Of a stretch of 24,793 nt of DNA, positions 14,759 to 23,064 are shown piece after piece. Made by a program: the position numbers and the translations under genes. A model generated the notes under the pieces. The model ran no database searches and was not told the DNA's origin. It saw nothing but the letters and a program-made list of their open reading frames with translations. Location: contig CBDBCK010000004.1 in assembly GCA_965203345.1 (NCBI GenBank), positions 1-24,793 of the forward strand, read 5' to 3'. Position 1 is the first letter of the stretch. Each line of letters opens with the position of its first letter. This stretch comes from CBDBCK01 sp965203345. Its GTDB lineage: Bacteria; Chloroflexota; Dehalococcoidia; Lucifugimonadales; Lucifugimonadaceae.

Positions 14759-15763
14759 TCAAGTCTCTTTGTAGTTTATACGCGGATCAATAAGTGGATA
14801 GACAAAATCCACTATAAGCAGACTTACGCCTACTGTAACTATCACGAACATCAGTATGCCCTGTATAAGAAAGTAGTCGTTGTTACTTATTGCCATGAAG
14901 AGCAGGTTGCCAATGCCAGGGTAAGCGAAAACCACTTCTACTAAAACCGTCCCCGATATAATAAGAGCTAGCTGTATAGCTAACGCCGTTACCTGAGGTA
15001 GCATAGCGTTGCGGACGGCGTAACGGAAGAAGATACGACTTTCCTTGAGACCCTTATATTCGGCCATCTTCATGTAATCTTCCCCTAACGTGCTGATCAT
15101 TATACCGCGCATGCCAAGCCCCCAGAAGCCGATGCTAGCAAGTATGAGGGACGTTCCCGGCAGTATGGCATGGTATAGTATGTCGCTTATGGCACCCCAT
15201 GTGAAAGAGGGCACAACGTTGTAAGAGTGCGCCCCTGCAGGCGGAAACAGCGGCCATATAACGGCGAACAAGAATATCATCGCTATCCCTAAAAGGTAGT
15301 ACGGCACGGCACTGAAAGTCATTAGCACGGGCACAAAAACTTTTACCGCTCGCGGTACTTTCCTCCAACTCAACCACGCGCCGAACAGACTGCCCATAGT
15401 AAAAGCTAACGCCGTTGACACGGTAAGGAGTCCTATGGTCCATGGCATAGCTCTCAGAATCTCACCCGTAACACTGGCCGGAAAGAAAGTTATTGAACGA
15501 CCCAAATCAAGACGCGCCAAATCTGACCAGTAATTGACGAATTGAACCCATAGAGGTTGATCAAGTCCGAACTTCTCATTGTATATTGTTATGGTTTTCT
15601 CTATCTCGCGTATGTTAAAACCGCCTTCTGCAGCCAGCTGGTAGAGCCGTTGCTCAACGGGGTTTGCATCGCGAATGCGCGGGATAATAAAGTTCAAGGT
15701 GCCGCCTACCAACACTATAAGAACAAACAGCAGCAAACGTTTAGCTATGTAGTCTAGGCTCAA
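14759..15763 (-). CDS. Dipeptide-type ABC transporter permease (DppB-like), module 1
   Basis: The first permease subunit of module 1, 334 residues and about six membrane helices. The EAA-type coupling loop is AEYKGLKESRIFFRYAVRN, followed by a membrane core containing VEVVFAYPGIGNLL. The start is taken as TTG at 15763: GGAGA lies seven bases before it and the module 2 paralog begins at the same point with TTG (LSLDYIAKR here, LRLIYIARR there). An in-frame ATG at 15811 would add 16 residues unlike the paralog. A loop of some 60 residues between helices 1 and 2 ends in FGLDQPLW, as in other DppB proteins. First gene of the B-C-D-F operon. Confidence 0.9.
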   Translation of the reverse strand: MSLDYIAKRLLLFVLIVLVGGTLNFIIPRIRDANPVEQRLYQLAAEGGFNIREIEKTITIYNEKFGLDQPLWVQFVNYWSDLARLDLGRSITFFPASVTGEILRAMPWTIGLLTVSTALAFTMGSLFGAWLSWRKVPRAVKVFVPVLMTFSAVPYYLLGIAMIFLFAVIWPLFPPAGAHSYNVVPSFTWGAISDILYHAILPGTSLILASIGFWGLGMRGIMISTLGEDYMKMAEYKGLKESRIFFRYAVRNAMLPQVTALAIQLALIISGTVLVEVVFAYPGIGNLLFMAISNNDYFLIQGILMFVIVTVGVSLLIVDFVYPLIDPRINYKET

Positions 15764-16085
15764 AATTCGGTCTCCAAACACTGCAATCCGTCCGATAAAA
15801 GCACATTGCAACTACCTCAAACGGCTTCTGTTGTGTTTCGCTTGGACACAAACGACATACTGAAGGTTCAATTTGATCCATCTTGATGTATAAAAATATA
15901 CGCTACCCCATAACACTGCAACCGTCTTTCGGAGATCGCTAATCGCCCAAAACCGCCTTCGGTGGGGGTCATACGTCAGATATACCTTACAGGTATTGTA
16001 CTCTCATCATGACGATCCTTTACCTCAACGCCTTAATAAACTAGATGGGCTATGCCCTCTCCTCAAGATAAAATGTCGTCCAATT
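15764..16085. other. Intergenic region upstream of importer operon 1
   Basis: A 322-base non-coding stretch between the operon start and the upstream small gene, all read on the minus strand. It should hold the operon promoter, but no convincing -35/-10 pair was found. Two small hairpins are visible: ACCG-AAGG-CGGT followed by TTT on the minus strand (15963-15949), a weak terminator candidate for the upstream genes, and ATACC/GGTAT at 15982-15996. Nothing else was recognised. Confidence 0.45.
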
Positions 16086-16505
16086 CTACCATTTATCGCA
16101 CCCTTCGGCTACGCCAAAACGACCATCGTCTCGCTCATTCATACCTTTGACTGAGCCGGTTGAAGCATCCACCATAAAAATCAGTTGACCAGAACCTACA
16201 ATTCGGTCAAAAGATCTAATATAAACTACCCTCCATACATCTGAATCGTATTCGTATTTGCTCATCTTTTTAGATAGCTCATAATCCTCGCTTAACCATT
16301 GATCACAAGTTGCCCCGAAGAACCCCCAACTCTTGTCCGAAAGGTAACGCATAATTGCCTCGTCTGCTTCTGCGGCCGTCGCGATCAGACTGCCCAGCGG
16401 CGGGAACTCCTGTTTCTCTACGCAACGCAATGTTATTAAGACCGAGATAAACACTCCTGCAACTAAGATCACCAGTGCAGGGCTTCTCGTAGTGGGCAGG
16501 CTCAA
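16086..16505 (-). CDS. Hypothetical one-TM protein
   Basis: A 139-residue protein that I do not recognise. One hydrophobic segment near the N-terminus (about residues 9-26, ALVILVAGVFISVLITL) would anchor or export it. The remainder has aromatic and acidic residues, a DVWRVVYIRSF strand, and a C-terminal LIFMVDASTGSVKGM, which recalls small extracytoplasmic domains of the kind found in PepSY-like or lipoprotein-associated proteins, though nothing can be claimed. The TTG start overlaps the stop of the upstream lipoprotein gene in TTGA, so the two genes are coupled and likely act together. Both lie between the two importer modules. Confidence 0.55.
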   Translation of the reverse strand: MSLPTTRSPALVILVAGVFISVLITLRCVEKQEFPPLGSLIATAAEADEAIMRYLSDKSWGFFGATCDQWLSEDYELSKKMSKYEYDSDVWRVVYIRSFDRIVGSGQLIFMVDASTGSVKGMNERDDGRFGVAEGCDKW

Positions 16506-16903
16506 ATGTTATTCCCGTCGCACAGCATTAAAACCCGCCCTACGGCTTCAGCAGCGTGAACGTGTAGTTCCATATGCTCATAGGTTTCAAGGTAGTTGAG
16601 CATGCGAAAGGTTGGGTAGTCGTAGTAACCGCCGGCCATTATGTGCCCAGCAGCGTGCACGAATTCGTCCGCCACGTCGGCTATTTGGCTCTCAATGGCG
16701 TTTATGTCGTCTTTGAGAAGCTGCAATTCCTTTTCAATATCCTCTATGGACAAAGTTTCATAAAGTACGCCTTGGTCTATAACTTTCACTCTGTCGCATA
16801 TAACTTCGTCCGTGGACCTTGGAGCGCACGCCGCAAGGAAAATCGTCAATAAAATCATAAAGAGCACCGTAATACAGGTAGTAAAAGTTAATTTTAGCAT
16901 CAT
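16502..16903 (-). CDS. Small hypothetical lipoprotein
   Basis: A 133-residue protein with a signal peptide ending in the lipobox LAAC, the lipidated cysteine being residue 26. The mature part has a likely coiled coil (about 50-82, rich in E, K, L and I: IEDIEKELQLLKDDINAI) and then a histidine- and tyrosine-rich helical segment (EFVHAAGHIMAGGYYDY and YEHMELHVHAAEAVGR). The histidine and acidic positions could bind metal, which is only a thought. No family was recognised. The start is the first of two adjacent ATGs, without a strong ribosome-binding site. It is translationally coupled to the one-TM protein gene downstream and divergent from the second binding-protein gene. Confidence 0.6.
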   Translation of the reverse strand: MMLKLTFTTCITVLFMILLTIFLAACAPRSTDEVICDRVKVIDQGVLYETLSIEDIEKELQLLKDDINAIESQIADVADEFVHAAGHIMAGGYYDYPTFRMLNYLETYEHMELHVHAAEAVGRVLMLCDGNNI

Positions 16904-16995
16904 CTGTCTTCAGTTCTGTCTGCCCCGAGCGTTACCATATCGCTGTGAATCGCCTTCTATGATAACTTGCAAAAACCGTACATACAGATAAGAGA

Positions 16996-17025
16996 TTGCA
17001 TTCTCTCATATAGATATGTTATAGT
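16996..17025 (+). promoter_or_regulatory. Extended -10 promoter for binding-protein gene 2
   Basis: TTGCAT (16996-17001), an 18-base spacer and TATAGT (17020-17025) with TG one base upstream of it give a TG-n extended -10 promoter, 51 bases before the ATG at 17077. Its TATGTTAT core is shared with the promoter candidate at 7419-7428. Confidence 0.6.
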
Positions 17026-17076
17026 TTGACTAAATGTGAAGTTCCTTTCCCAAAAGCAAACCTAAAGAGGTATAAA

Positions 17077-18876
17077 ATGAAATCTTCCCTGACAAGACTG
17101 TTTTCTCTACTATGCTTGACCATCGCCGCCGCTTTTATCGTGGCTGCTTGTGGCGGTGGAGATTCTGGCGATGAACCGACACCTCCCAGAGAAGACGCGG
17201 AAAGAAATAGGACGCTCATCGTGATGAGTGGTGGAGACAATGGACGAAACCCTGACTGGGAGAACTTTAATAACTATGTCCCCGGAAACGTGGGAGGTTG
17301 GCATACAGGACCTCTTCAGGCGATGTCCGAGCCTCTCATAATGTTTAACGTCCTGACTGGAGAGCATGAATTTTGGCTAGCGGAAGATTTGACTTGGAAC
17401 GACGACTTCACGGAATACACTCTGACGATAAGAGACGGGGTCGAGTGGAGCGATGGTGAACCCTTCACCGCCGAAGACGTGGCTTTTACCTTCAACCTTG
17501 TTAAGAGGTTTCAGAACGAAATGACCCATACTGCGGAAATACACCTAATGGACAGAGCAGAAGTGGTCAACAACGGTGAGGCGGTCAGGTTTATACTTCT
17601 GGAGAGTGCGCCGAGCTGGTGGATAACGACACTCACCACAAATCACGGTCTCTCCGAACATATATTGCCTGAGCACATTTGGAAAGACGTTGAGGATCCC
17701 CTCACTTTCACCTTTTACGATCCTAATCAAGGGTGGCCTGTAGCAACGGGGCCCTTCCGTCTGACCGCCGCTTCTGCTGAGCAAAAGGTGTTTGAACGCA
17801 GAGACGATTGGTGGGCGGCGGAACAAGGCTTTAAACCGATGCCGCAAATTGAGAAGATCATCTACATACCGATACGCGAGGAGACAACACGAGCACAGAT
17901 GATGATCAGCAACGAGCTTGACTCAATGAGCCTAGTGCCAGTAGAAACGCTCCTCACTATGTTTGCACAAAACCAGAACATAGTTACGTGGAGCAACCAA
18001 GACCCTCCCTACGGCTACCTTGACTGGTGCCCAGTCGGCCTGTTTTTCAACAATGCTGCCGATACGGCAGTAGCACAAAGCGCCAACATACGATGGGCAA
18101 TCAACTACTCCCTTGACCGGGATCTATTGATTCGGCTTGCGGAGCGGGACGCGGGTATAACGGCATTTCATATGATTACACCTTACGAGTGGTTCAATGA
18201 GTTTGAGCAGCTACTCCAGCCTATATATGAACAGAACAACTTAGGCACAGAAATGCGACCTGACTTAGTAGAACAGTTTATGCAACGAGAAGGCTATTCT
18301 AAGGACGGTGACGGGTTCTGGACGAAAGATGGCGATCGAATAGAGATGAACATTTTCTTCCCTCAGTGGCTGGCTCGCTATGGAGTCCACGTGGTAACCC
18401 AGCTGCAGGACGCCGGTTTTGACGCTACACTTGATCAGAGTCCAGGTGGTGGTGAAAAGTTCGGACGAGGTGAGGCGCCTTATTCCTTCGGATGTAAAGG
18501 ACCATCTGGAGTGAAGGGGCAAGATCCATACTATATGCTCTCTCTCTACTCTTCCGATACATTCCGTGATATAGGAGAACCGCCAGTCAACCCTTGGGCG
18601 ACGGCACGATGGCAGAACGATCAGTTTGACGCGATAGTGTCTCAGATGAAGACGTTGCAGCCGGATGACCCTAGGACAAAGGAGCTTTTCGTAGATGCCA
18701 TGCAGATATGGTTCAGCGAACTGCCAGACGTCTATATATCACAGCTCATCATTCGACATTTGGGCAATAACACTTACTGGACGGGCTGGCCTTCTATAGA
18801 CGACAATTATGGATTCCTGCACCCGTGGCAACAAGAGTTTATGAAGACCATCATAAACTTAACCCCAGCACAGTAG
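17077..18876 (+). CDS. Family 5 ABC transporter substrate-binding lipoprotein (DppA/OppA type), module 2
   Basis: A 599-residue receptor paralogous to the one at 7502. The signal peptide ends in lipobox VAAC with the cysteine at residue 25, followed by a glycine- and acid-rich linker. Family landmarks include LTIRDGVEWSDGEPFTAEDV, QGWPVATGPFRL and RRDDWWAAEQG. The ATG at 17077 is chosen over a TTG at 17026 because AAAGAGG lies just upstream and the signal peptide then starts normally. It converges on the minus-strand module 2 operon, mirroring module 1. Many loop regions differ from module 1, so ligand preference has probably diverged. Ligand unknown. Confidence 0.9.
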   Translation: MKSSLTRLFSLLCLTIAAAFIVAACGGGDSGDEPTPPREDAERNRTLIVMSGGDNGRNPDWENFNNYVPGNVGGWHTGPLQAMSEPLIMFNVLTGEHEFWLAEDLTWNDDFTEYTLTIRDGVEWSDGEPFTAEDVAFTFNLVKRFQNEMTHTAEIHLMDRAEVVNNGEAVRFILLESAPSWWITTLTTNHGLSEHILPEHIWKDVEDPLTFTFYDPNQGWPVATGPFRLTAASAEQKVFERRDDWWAAEQGFKPMPQIEKIIYIPIREETTRAQMMISNELDSMSLVPVETLLTMFAQNQNIVTWSNQDPPYGYLDWCPVGLFFNNAADTAVAQSANIRWAINYSLDRDLLIRLAERDAGITAFHMITPYEWFNEFEQLLQPIYEQNNLGTEMRPDLVEQFMQREGYSKDGDGFWTKDGDRIEMNIFFPQWLARYGVHVVTQLQDAGFDATLDQSPGGGEKFGRGEAPYSFGCKGPSGVKGQDPYYMLSLYSSDTFRDIGEPPVNPWATARWQNDQFDAIVSQMKTLQPDDPRTKELFVDAMQIWFSELPDVYISQLIIRHLGNNTYWTGWPSIDDNYGFLHPWQQEFMKTIINLTPAQ

Positions 18877-18963
18877 ACATAGCTTCCGTGCCGTGCATCT
18901 GAACTGAAGAAGGGGTTAGGACATAGCCACAAGTCTACAGGGTTGAGTCTTGTTGATCAGCAG

Positions 18964-18984
18964 GAGGATATATATATCCTCTTT
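18964..18984 (+). terminator. Palindromic hairpin between convergent transcription units
   Basis: GAGGATATATATATCCTC (18964-18981) is a perfect 18-base palindrome followed by TTTGTT on the + strand, 87 bases after the binding-protein stop and 24 bases before the opposing ATPase stop. The T-run is short. On the minus strand no T-tract follows. Confidence 0.45.
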
Positions 18985-19005
18985 GTTGGTTAGTAGAGTT
19001 CCTTC

Positions 19006-20007
19006 TCAGTTCGGCGCACTTTTAAGCGCGGTCTCTTCGTACAAGTAGCAGGCCGTCCTTCGCTGGTCTGACGTCCGGTAAAGTGGAGGCTGTGTTTTAT
19101 GACACTTCGGCATGCGGAAGGCACACATTCCCGCGAATTTACACCCAGATTCGGTGTGCAAGTCGTCCGTATTTTCCTCAGAGTCAGGCTTATGGGTTGT
19201 TGCTCGCCACCGATTGTCCGGGTCCGGGCTTGGTATGGAACTTATCAGTAGTTGCGTGTAAGGGTGTTCCGGATGGTGAATTATCGTCTCGACTTCCCCT
19301 ATTTCGGCGACCCTCCCTCTATACAATACTATTATGTTTTCTGCGACCTCGTAGGCGGTGGTAAGGTCGTGAGTTATATATAGGATTGACATTCCGAACT
19401 CGTCGTGGAGAGACTTCAGAGTCTCAAGTATGTTAAACCTCAGGGAGGCGTCAAGCATTGAGACTGGCTCATCCGCTATTATCAGCTTTGGATGAAGAAG
19501 CAAAGCTCGTGCTACCATTACCCTTTGTCTCTGTCCTCCGCTCAGTTGATGAGGAAATCTGCCTAGCGTGTCTTCAGGCCTAAGGCCAACCTTGGATAGT
19601 GTATCGCGAATCAGATGCAAACCCTCGTTTTTTGACGTAGCCAAACGAAACTTGCGCACGGGCAGCATAAGAACGTGATCCACCTTATAGAAAGGGTTGA
19701 ACACCTCAAAAGGATCTTGAAATATGATCTGAACGTCCTGCAGGAAATCTCGCCGCTCTTCTTTGGTCTGATCATAAAGATTTTTGCCTCTATAAAGTAC
19801 TTCTCCTGAGTTTGGGGACGTCAACCCCAACACCAATCTTGCGAGTGTAGTCTTACCACTGCCACTCTCACCCACAAGTGCTGTAATCGTAGGACGTTCG
19901 GAGCTGATGGAAAACGAGAAATCATCTAAGGCAACAGTACTGCTTCTACTGAACCAGCCTCCGCCAAATATTTTGGTAACATTCCTTAGTTCGATCAAGT
20001 CCGTCAT
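19006..20007 (-). CDS. Dipeptide/oligopeptide-type ABC transporter ATP-binding protein (DppF-like), module 2
   Basis: The second ATPase of module 2, 333 residues. Walker A GESGSGKT is at 46-53, signature LSGGQ at 155-159, Walker B LIIADEP at 175-181, with ILYITHDLTTAYEVAENI at the switch histidine. The C-terminal oligopeptide-transporter domain holds SGCKFAGMC and two later cysteines, so four in all as in the module 1 copy. It starts at an ATG 12 bases after the stop of the first ATPase, with AAGG at a reasonable distance. It is the last gene of the module 2 operon; unlike module 1, no catabolic gene follows. Confidence 0.92.
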   Translation of the reverse strand: MTDLIELRNVTKIFGGGWFSRSSTVALDDFSFSISSERPTITALVGESGSGKTTLARLVLGLTSPNSGEVLYRGKNLYDQTKEERRDFLQDVQIIFQDPFEVFNPFYKVDHVLMLPVRKFRLATSKNEGLHLIRDTLSKVGLRPEDTLGRFPHQLSGGQRQRVMVARALLLHPKLIIADEPVSMLDASLRFNILETLKSLHDEFGMSILYITHDLTTAYEVAENIIVLYRGRVAEIGEVETIIHHPEHPYTQLLISSIPSPDPDNRWRATTHKPDSEENTDDLHTESGCKFAGMCAFRMPKCHKTQPPLYRTSDQRRTACYLYEETALKSAPN

Positions 20008-20019
20008 GTGGCAAGCCTT

Positions 20020-21027
20020 CTATCCGTTGGTCGATCCATTCTCGTTGTACAAATGACACGCCGTCGAGTGCCGGGCGTCTTTCCCGTTCTGTAAATCCTC
20101 CAAAGGGGGAACAACGGAGCGGCATACGTCCATAACCCTAGGGCACCGAGGATGGAAAATACAGCCGGAAGGAAGATCCGTCAGCGACGGAGTAAGCCCG
20201 CGTCCGCCTCTTTCCAAGGTATTCCTCTGTTCATCCTTGGGAGCAAGAGATGGAAGACTACCTATCAGCATCTTTGCGTAAGGATGAAGCGGTTCTTTGA
20301 GCACAGAACCGGCGGGCCCTATCTCAACCAATTTCCCAGCGTACATCACGGCTATCTTATCGGTCGCTTGAGCCATAATGCCCATGTCATGTCCTATAAG
20401 TATCATCGCAGACTGAAGATCTTCCTGTAGCCGTAGCAAAGTCTCAATTATCTGACGCTGCACTACGACGTCCAGTGCACTCGTAGGTTCGTCCGCAATA
20501 ATCAATTTCGGATTCATACTGACGGATATAGCTATGGTAACGCGCTGTTTCATGCCGCCGCTCAGCTCGTGAGGGTACAAGTCCGCGACTGACGATTTCA
20601 ACCCTACCCGTGCCAAGAGCTCATCAATCATAGATTTAATCTCCGACTTACTAAGTTCCGCGGCGTGATCGTACAGGCCGTCTATGATTTGATGTTTCAC
20701 CTTGGCAACAGGGTTGAGAGAGTTCATAGCGCCTTGAGGTATCATCGCTATCTCGGACAGCCGTAACTTCTGCATATCTGCATGAGAAAGTGCCGTCAAA
20801 TCGCGACCATGAAACAGTATCTCGCCACCCGTAATACGTCCTGGCTCTTTTATCAGGCGCAGGATAGAAAACGCTATAGTGGATTTACCAGAGCCTGATT
20901 CTCCCACCAGCCCAAGTCGTTCACCCGAAGATACTGAAAAGCTCACCTCATCCACCGCACGCACGTCACCCCGCGCTGTGCCGTATACAACGGCAAGATT
21001 TTTTACGTCTAATACTGGATCAGACAC
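20020..21027 (-). CDS. Dipeptide/oligopeptide-type ABC transporter ATP-binding protein (DppD-like), module 2
   Basis: The first ATPase of module 2, 335 residues. Walker A GESGSGKS is at 42-49, signature LSGGM at 155-159, Walker B LIIADEP at 175-181, and the switch region is LIGHDMGIMA. The C-terminal SGCIFHPRCP and two more cysteines follow the DppD pattern associated with an iron-sulfur cluster. The start is a GTG overlapping the permease stop by eight bases (GTGTCTGA), so translation is coupled. It lacks the N-terminal extension seen in its module 1 paralog. Confidence 0.92.
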   Translation of the reverse strand: MSDPVLDVKNLAVVYGTARGDVRAVDEVSFSVSSGERLGLVGESGSGKSTIAFSILRLIKEPGRITGGEILFHGRDLTALSHADMQKLRLSEIAMIPQGAMNSLNPVAKVKHQIIDGLYDHAAELSKSEIKSMIDELLARVGLKSSVADLYPHELSGGMKQRVTIAISVSMNPKLIIADEPTSALDVVVQRQIIETLLRLQEDLQSAMILIGHDMGIMAQATDKIAVMYAGKLVEIGPAGSVLKEPLHPYAKMLIGSLPSLAPKDEQRNTLERGGRGLTPSLTDLPSGCIFHPRCPRVMDVCRSVVPPLEDLQNGKDARHSTACHLYNENGSTNG

Positions 21028-21871
21028 TGTGCTTTTTCAGTCGCGGATTTGCTATCTTGTCTATACCTACGGATATCATATACAGGCTTATAAAAACGAA
21101 CCCGAGTACAATTACAGGCGGCGCCCACCACCAGTAGATCCCTCTGAGAGGAGCCGAGTATTGCAGTGCCCAATACACTGTCCCTCCGAGCGTAACTTGG
21201 TTCTGAGGTCCAAGTCCTAGTGCGTCCATGCCTATCGTTGTCAAGAGAGCGGTCGCCATCGCTGCTACAAAGCTCGCGGTAAGGAAAGGCAGCAGGTTCG
21301 GCATCATCTCCACAAATATGATCTCTAGCGAAGAGGCTCCGGATAAGGAAGCCACCGACACATAGGAACGCTCCCGCATGGTCAGAACCTGAGCACGAAT
21401 AGTTCGAGCAGGCCACATCCAGGAGACGGAAGCTATCACCAGGGCTTGAGTATTCACGTCCACCGGCCCGGTTATGGTGATGGCAAGTACTACTAATATC
21501 AACAGTACTGGTATAGTGATGAAGATATCCGCGGCGCCTTTGAAAATACTATCGATGATCCCTCCGTAGTAGCCTCCTACGAAGCCAAGAATAGACCCGA
21601 ACGCCATGCCTATGACGGCGGCGATAAATCCAACCCTTAGGGTAAGCGGTATAGAATACACCGTAACTGCCAACGAATTTCTGCCTTGTCCATCCGTTCC
21701 GAAAGGATACTCTGCAGAGGGAGCAAGCTCCAGAGGGTTTGAACCGGGCCTTGTAGATTCAAATTCCAAGAAGAGTGCCCCAATCAGGCTTGTTAGCAAC
21801 AGCCCCAGCATCAGTATCAGTCCACCCGTCAAAACCGGATAGTTCTTTGCACCGCGGAGGATATTCATCAT
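21020..21871 (-). CDS. Dipeptide-type ABC transporter permease (DppC-like), module 2
   Basis: The second permease subunit of module 2, 283 residues and about six membrane helices. The DppC-type PFGTDGQGRN segment is at residues 56-65, and the coupling loop includes ASLSGASSLEIIFVEMMPNL. The first of two adjacent ATGs is used, four bases after the stop of the first permease and nine bases after a GAGG. Its stop overlaps the ATPase start. Clearly paralogous to the gene at 13841; both share a tryptophan-rich WWW segment before the last helix (ELWWWFGPP there, IYWWWAPP here). Confidence 0.9.
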   Translation of the reverse strand: MMNILRGAKNYPVLTGGLILMLGLLLTSLIGALFLEFESTRPGSNPLELAPSAEYPFGTDGQGRNSLAVTVYSIPLTLRVGFIAAVIGMAFGSILGFVGGYYGGIIDSIFKGAADIFITIPVLLILVVLAITITGPVDVNTQALVIASVSWMWPARTIRAQVLTMRERSYVSVASLSGASSLEIIFVEMMPNLLPFLTASFVAAMATALLTTIGMDALGLGPQNQVTLGGTVYWALQYSAPLRGIYWWWAPPVIVLGFVFISLYMISVGIDKIANPRLKKHSV

Positions 21872-21875
21872 TAGA

Positions 21876-22883
21876 TCAAGCCTCTCGCCTGTACGTTATT
21901 CGAGGGTCTATCCTAGGATATATAAGGTCCAGTATCAAGGTAGCCACCGCTATGCTCAAGATAGTGATATATACTATGCCGTAAAGCAAGGTGAAATCAA
22001 AGTTGCGTATGGCTTGAATGAGGACACCTCCTATCCCCGGATAGCCGAATACGACCTCCACCAGAATAGCCCCAGACACTACATGTCCCAGAGAAAGAGC
22101 AAGTGCTGTAATTTGAGGCAGTACAGAGTTCCTCACACCGTACCAAAAGAAGAGTCGAGAGGACCTGATCCCCTTAGTTTCCGCAAAAGTCATATAGTCT
22201 TCGCCTAGTGAGGTTATCATCATACCTCGCATACCCAACGCCCAGAACCCTACACCGCCTAGAAACATGGCGAGAGCAGGCAATACTGCGTGCCGCGCGG
22301 CATCCAATATGAAATCAACATTAAAGGCAGGCACAACGCCCACGCTGTAGCCGCCTGAAAATGGGAGTAGGCGCCAGTTGAAAGCAAATATAAAGATGAG
22401 AGCAATCCCTATCAAGTAAAACGGTATGGCAGACAGGGCCATTACCGGCGGCATCAGAAAGCGAACTGCACGCGGCGATCCAGGCCACCCAGCCAAGGCT
22501 CCAAGCACGATGCCCGCCATGAAATTGATCATCGTTACTACGGTCAGCAAGACCAGAGTCCATGGCAGTGCTTGGGCCATTATATCTAGTACTCGGCTAG
22601 GGAAAAAAGCTATAGAAAATCCAAAGTCGAACCGGGCAGTATTCCACAGGTAGCGCACGTACTGCTCCCATAGAGGTCTATCCAGGCCGAACCGCCGCTC
22701 ATAACTCTTTATGGTCTCTTCTATGTTGCCGCTTGAAGCAGCACCGCGAGACGCGAGCTGAGACAATCTCTCCTCTATTGGATTGACGTCCGCAATCCTG
22801 GGTAAGAAAAAAGTGAAGGTAGCGGCTCCCAAGACAACCAGAACAAAGAGAGCCAACCTGCGGGCTATATAAATGAGTCGCAA
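21876..22883 (-). CDS. Dipeptide-type ABC transporter permease (DppB-like), module 2
   Basis: The first permease subunit of module 2, 335 residues. It begins with a TTG preceded by CGGAGA, the same start type as the module 1 paralog. The EAA-type loop is AETKGIRSSRLFFWYGVRN, and VEVVFGYPGIGGVL lies in the membrane core. A loop of about 60 residues after helix 1 ends in FGLDRPLW, as in module 1. It is the first gene of a compact B-C-D-F operon in which all neighbours overlap or lie within 12 bases. An extended -10 promoter lies 47 bases upstream. Confidence 0.91.
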   Translation of the reverse strand: MRLIYIARRLALFVLVVLGAATFTFFLPRIADVNPIEERLSQLASRGAASSGNIEETIKSYERRFGLDRPLWEQYVRYLWNTARFDFGFSIAFFPSRVLDIMAQALPWTLVLLTVVTMINFMAGIVLGALAGWPGSPRAVRFLMPPVMALSAIPFYLIGIALIFIFAFNWRLLPFSGGYSVGVVPAFNVDFILDAARHAVLPALAMFLGGVGFWALGMRGMMITSLGEDYMTFAETKGIRSSRLFFWYGVRNSVLPQITALALSLGHVVSGAILVEVVFGYPGIGGVLIQAIRNFDFTLLYGIVYITILSIAVATLILDLIYPRIDPRITYRREA

Positions 22884-22930
22884 ACTATCTCCGAATCCAG
22901 CTCAAACTATGCGCCTGAACTTTAGACATA

Positions 22931-22939
22931 ATTATAGCA
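22931..22939 (-). promoter_or_regulatory. Extended -10 promoter of importer operon 2
   Basis: On the minus strand TGCTATAAT (22939-22931) is a perfect TG-n-TATAAT extended -10 element, 47 bases before the TTG start of the permease gene. No good -35 box is visible, which extended -10 promoters can tolerate. Confidence 0.6.
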
Positions 22940-23034
22940 CATACGAGATGTTATTCAGCCAGGCACTCAAGCTGGAAGGTTAATAAGGAACAGTTAAAAA
23001 CCCCGTCCGTTATGAGTCAAAGGACTTTAATTAG

Positions 23035-23047
23035 GAGATAATATCTC
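23035..23047. repeat. Short palindrome after cobS
   Basis: GAGATA (23035-23040) and TATCTC (23042-23047) are perfect arms around one A, 17 bases past the cobS stop on the minus strand. Without a T-tract it is only a weak terminator candidate. It resembles the palindrome at 18964 (GAGGATA...TATCCTC). Confidence 0.3.
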
Positions 23048-23064
23048 AACGCCAGGCACAGACC

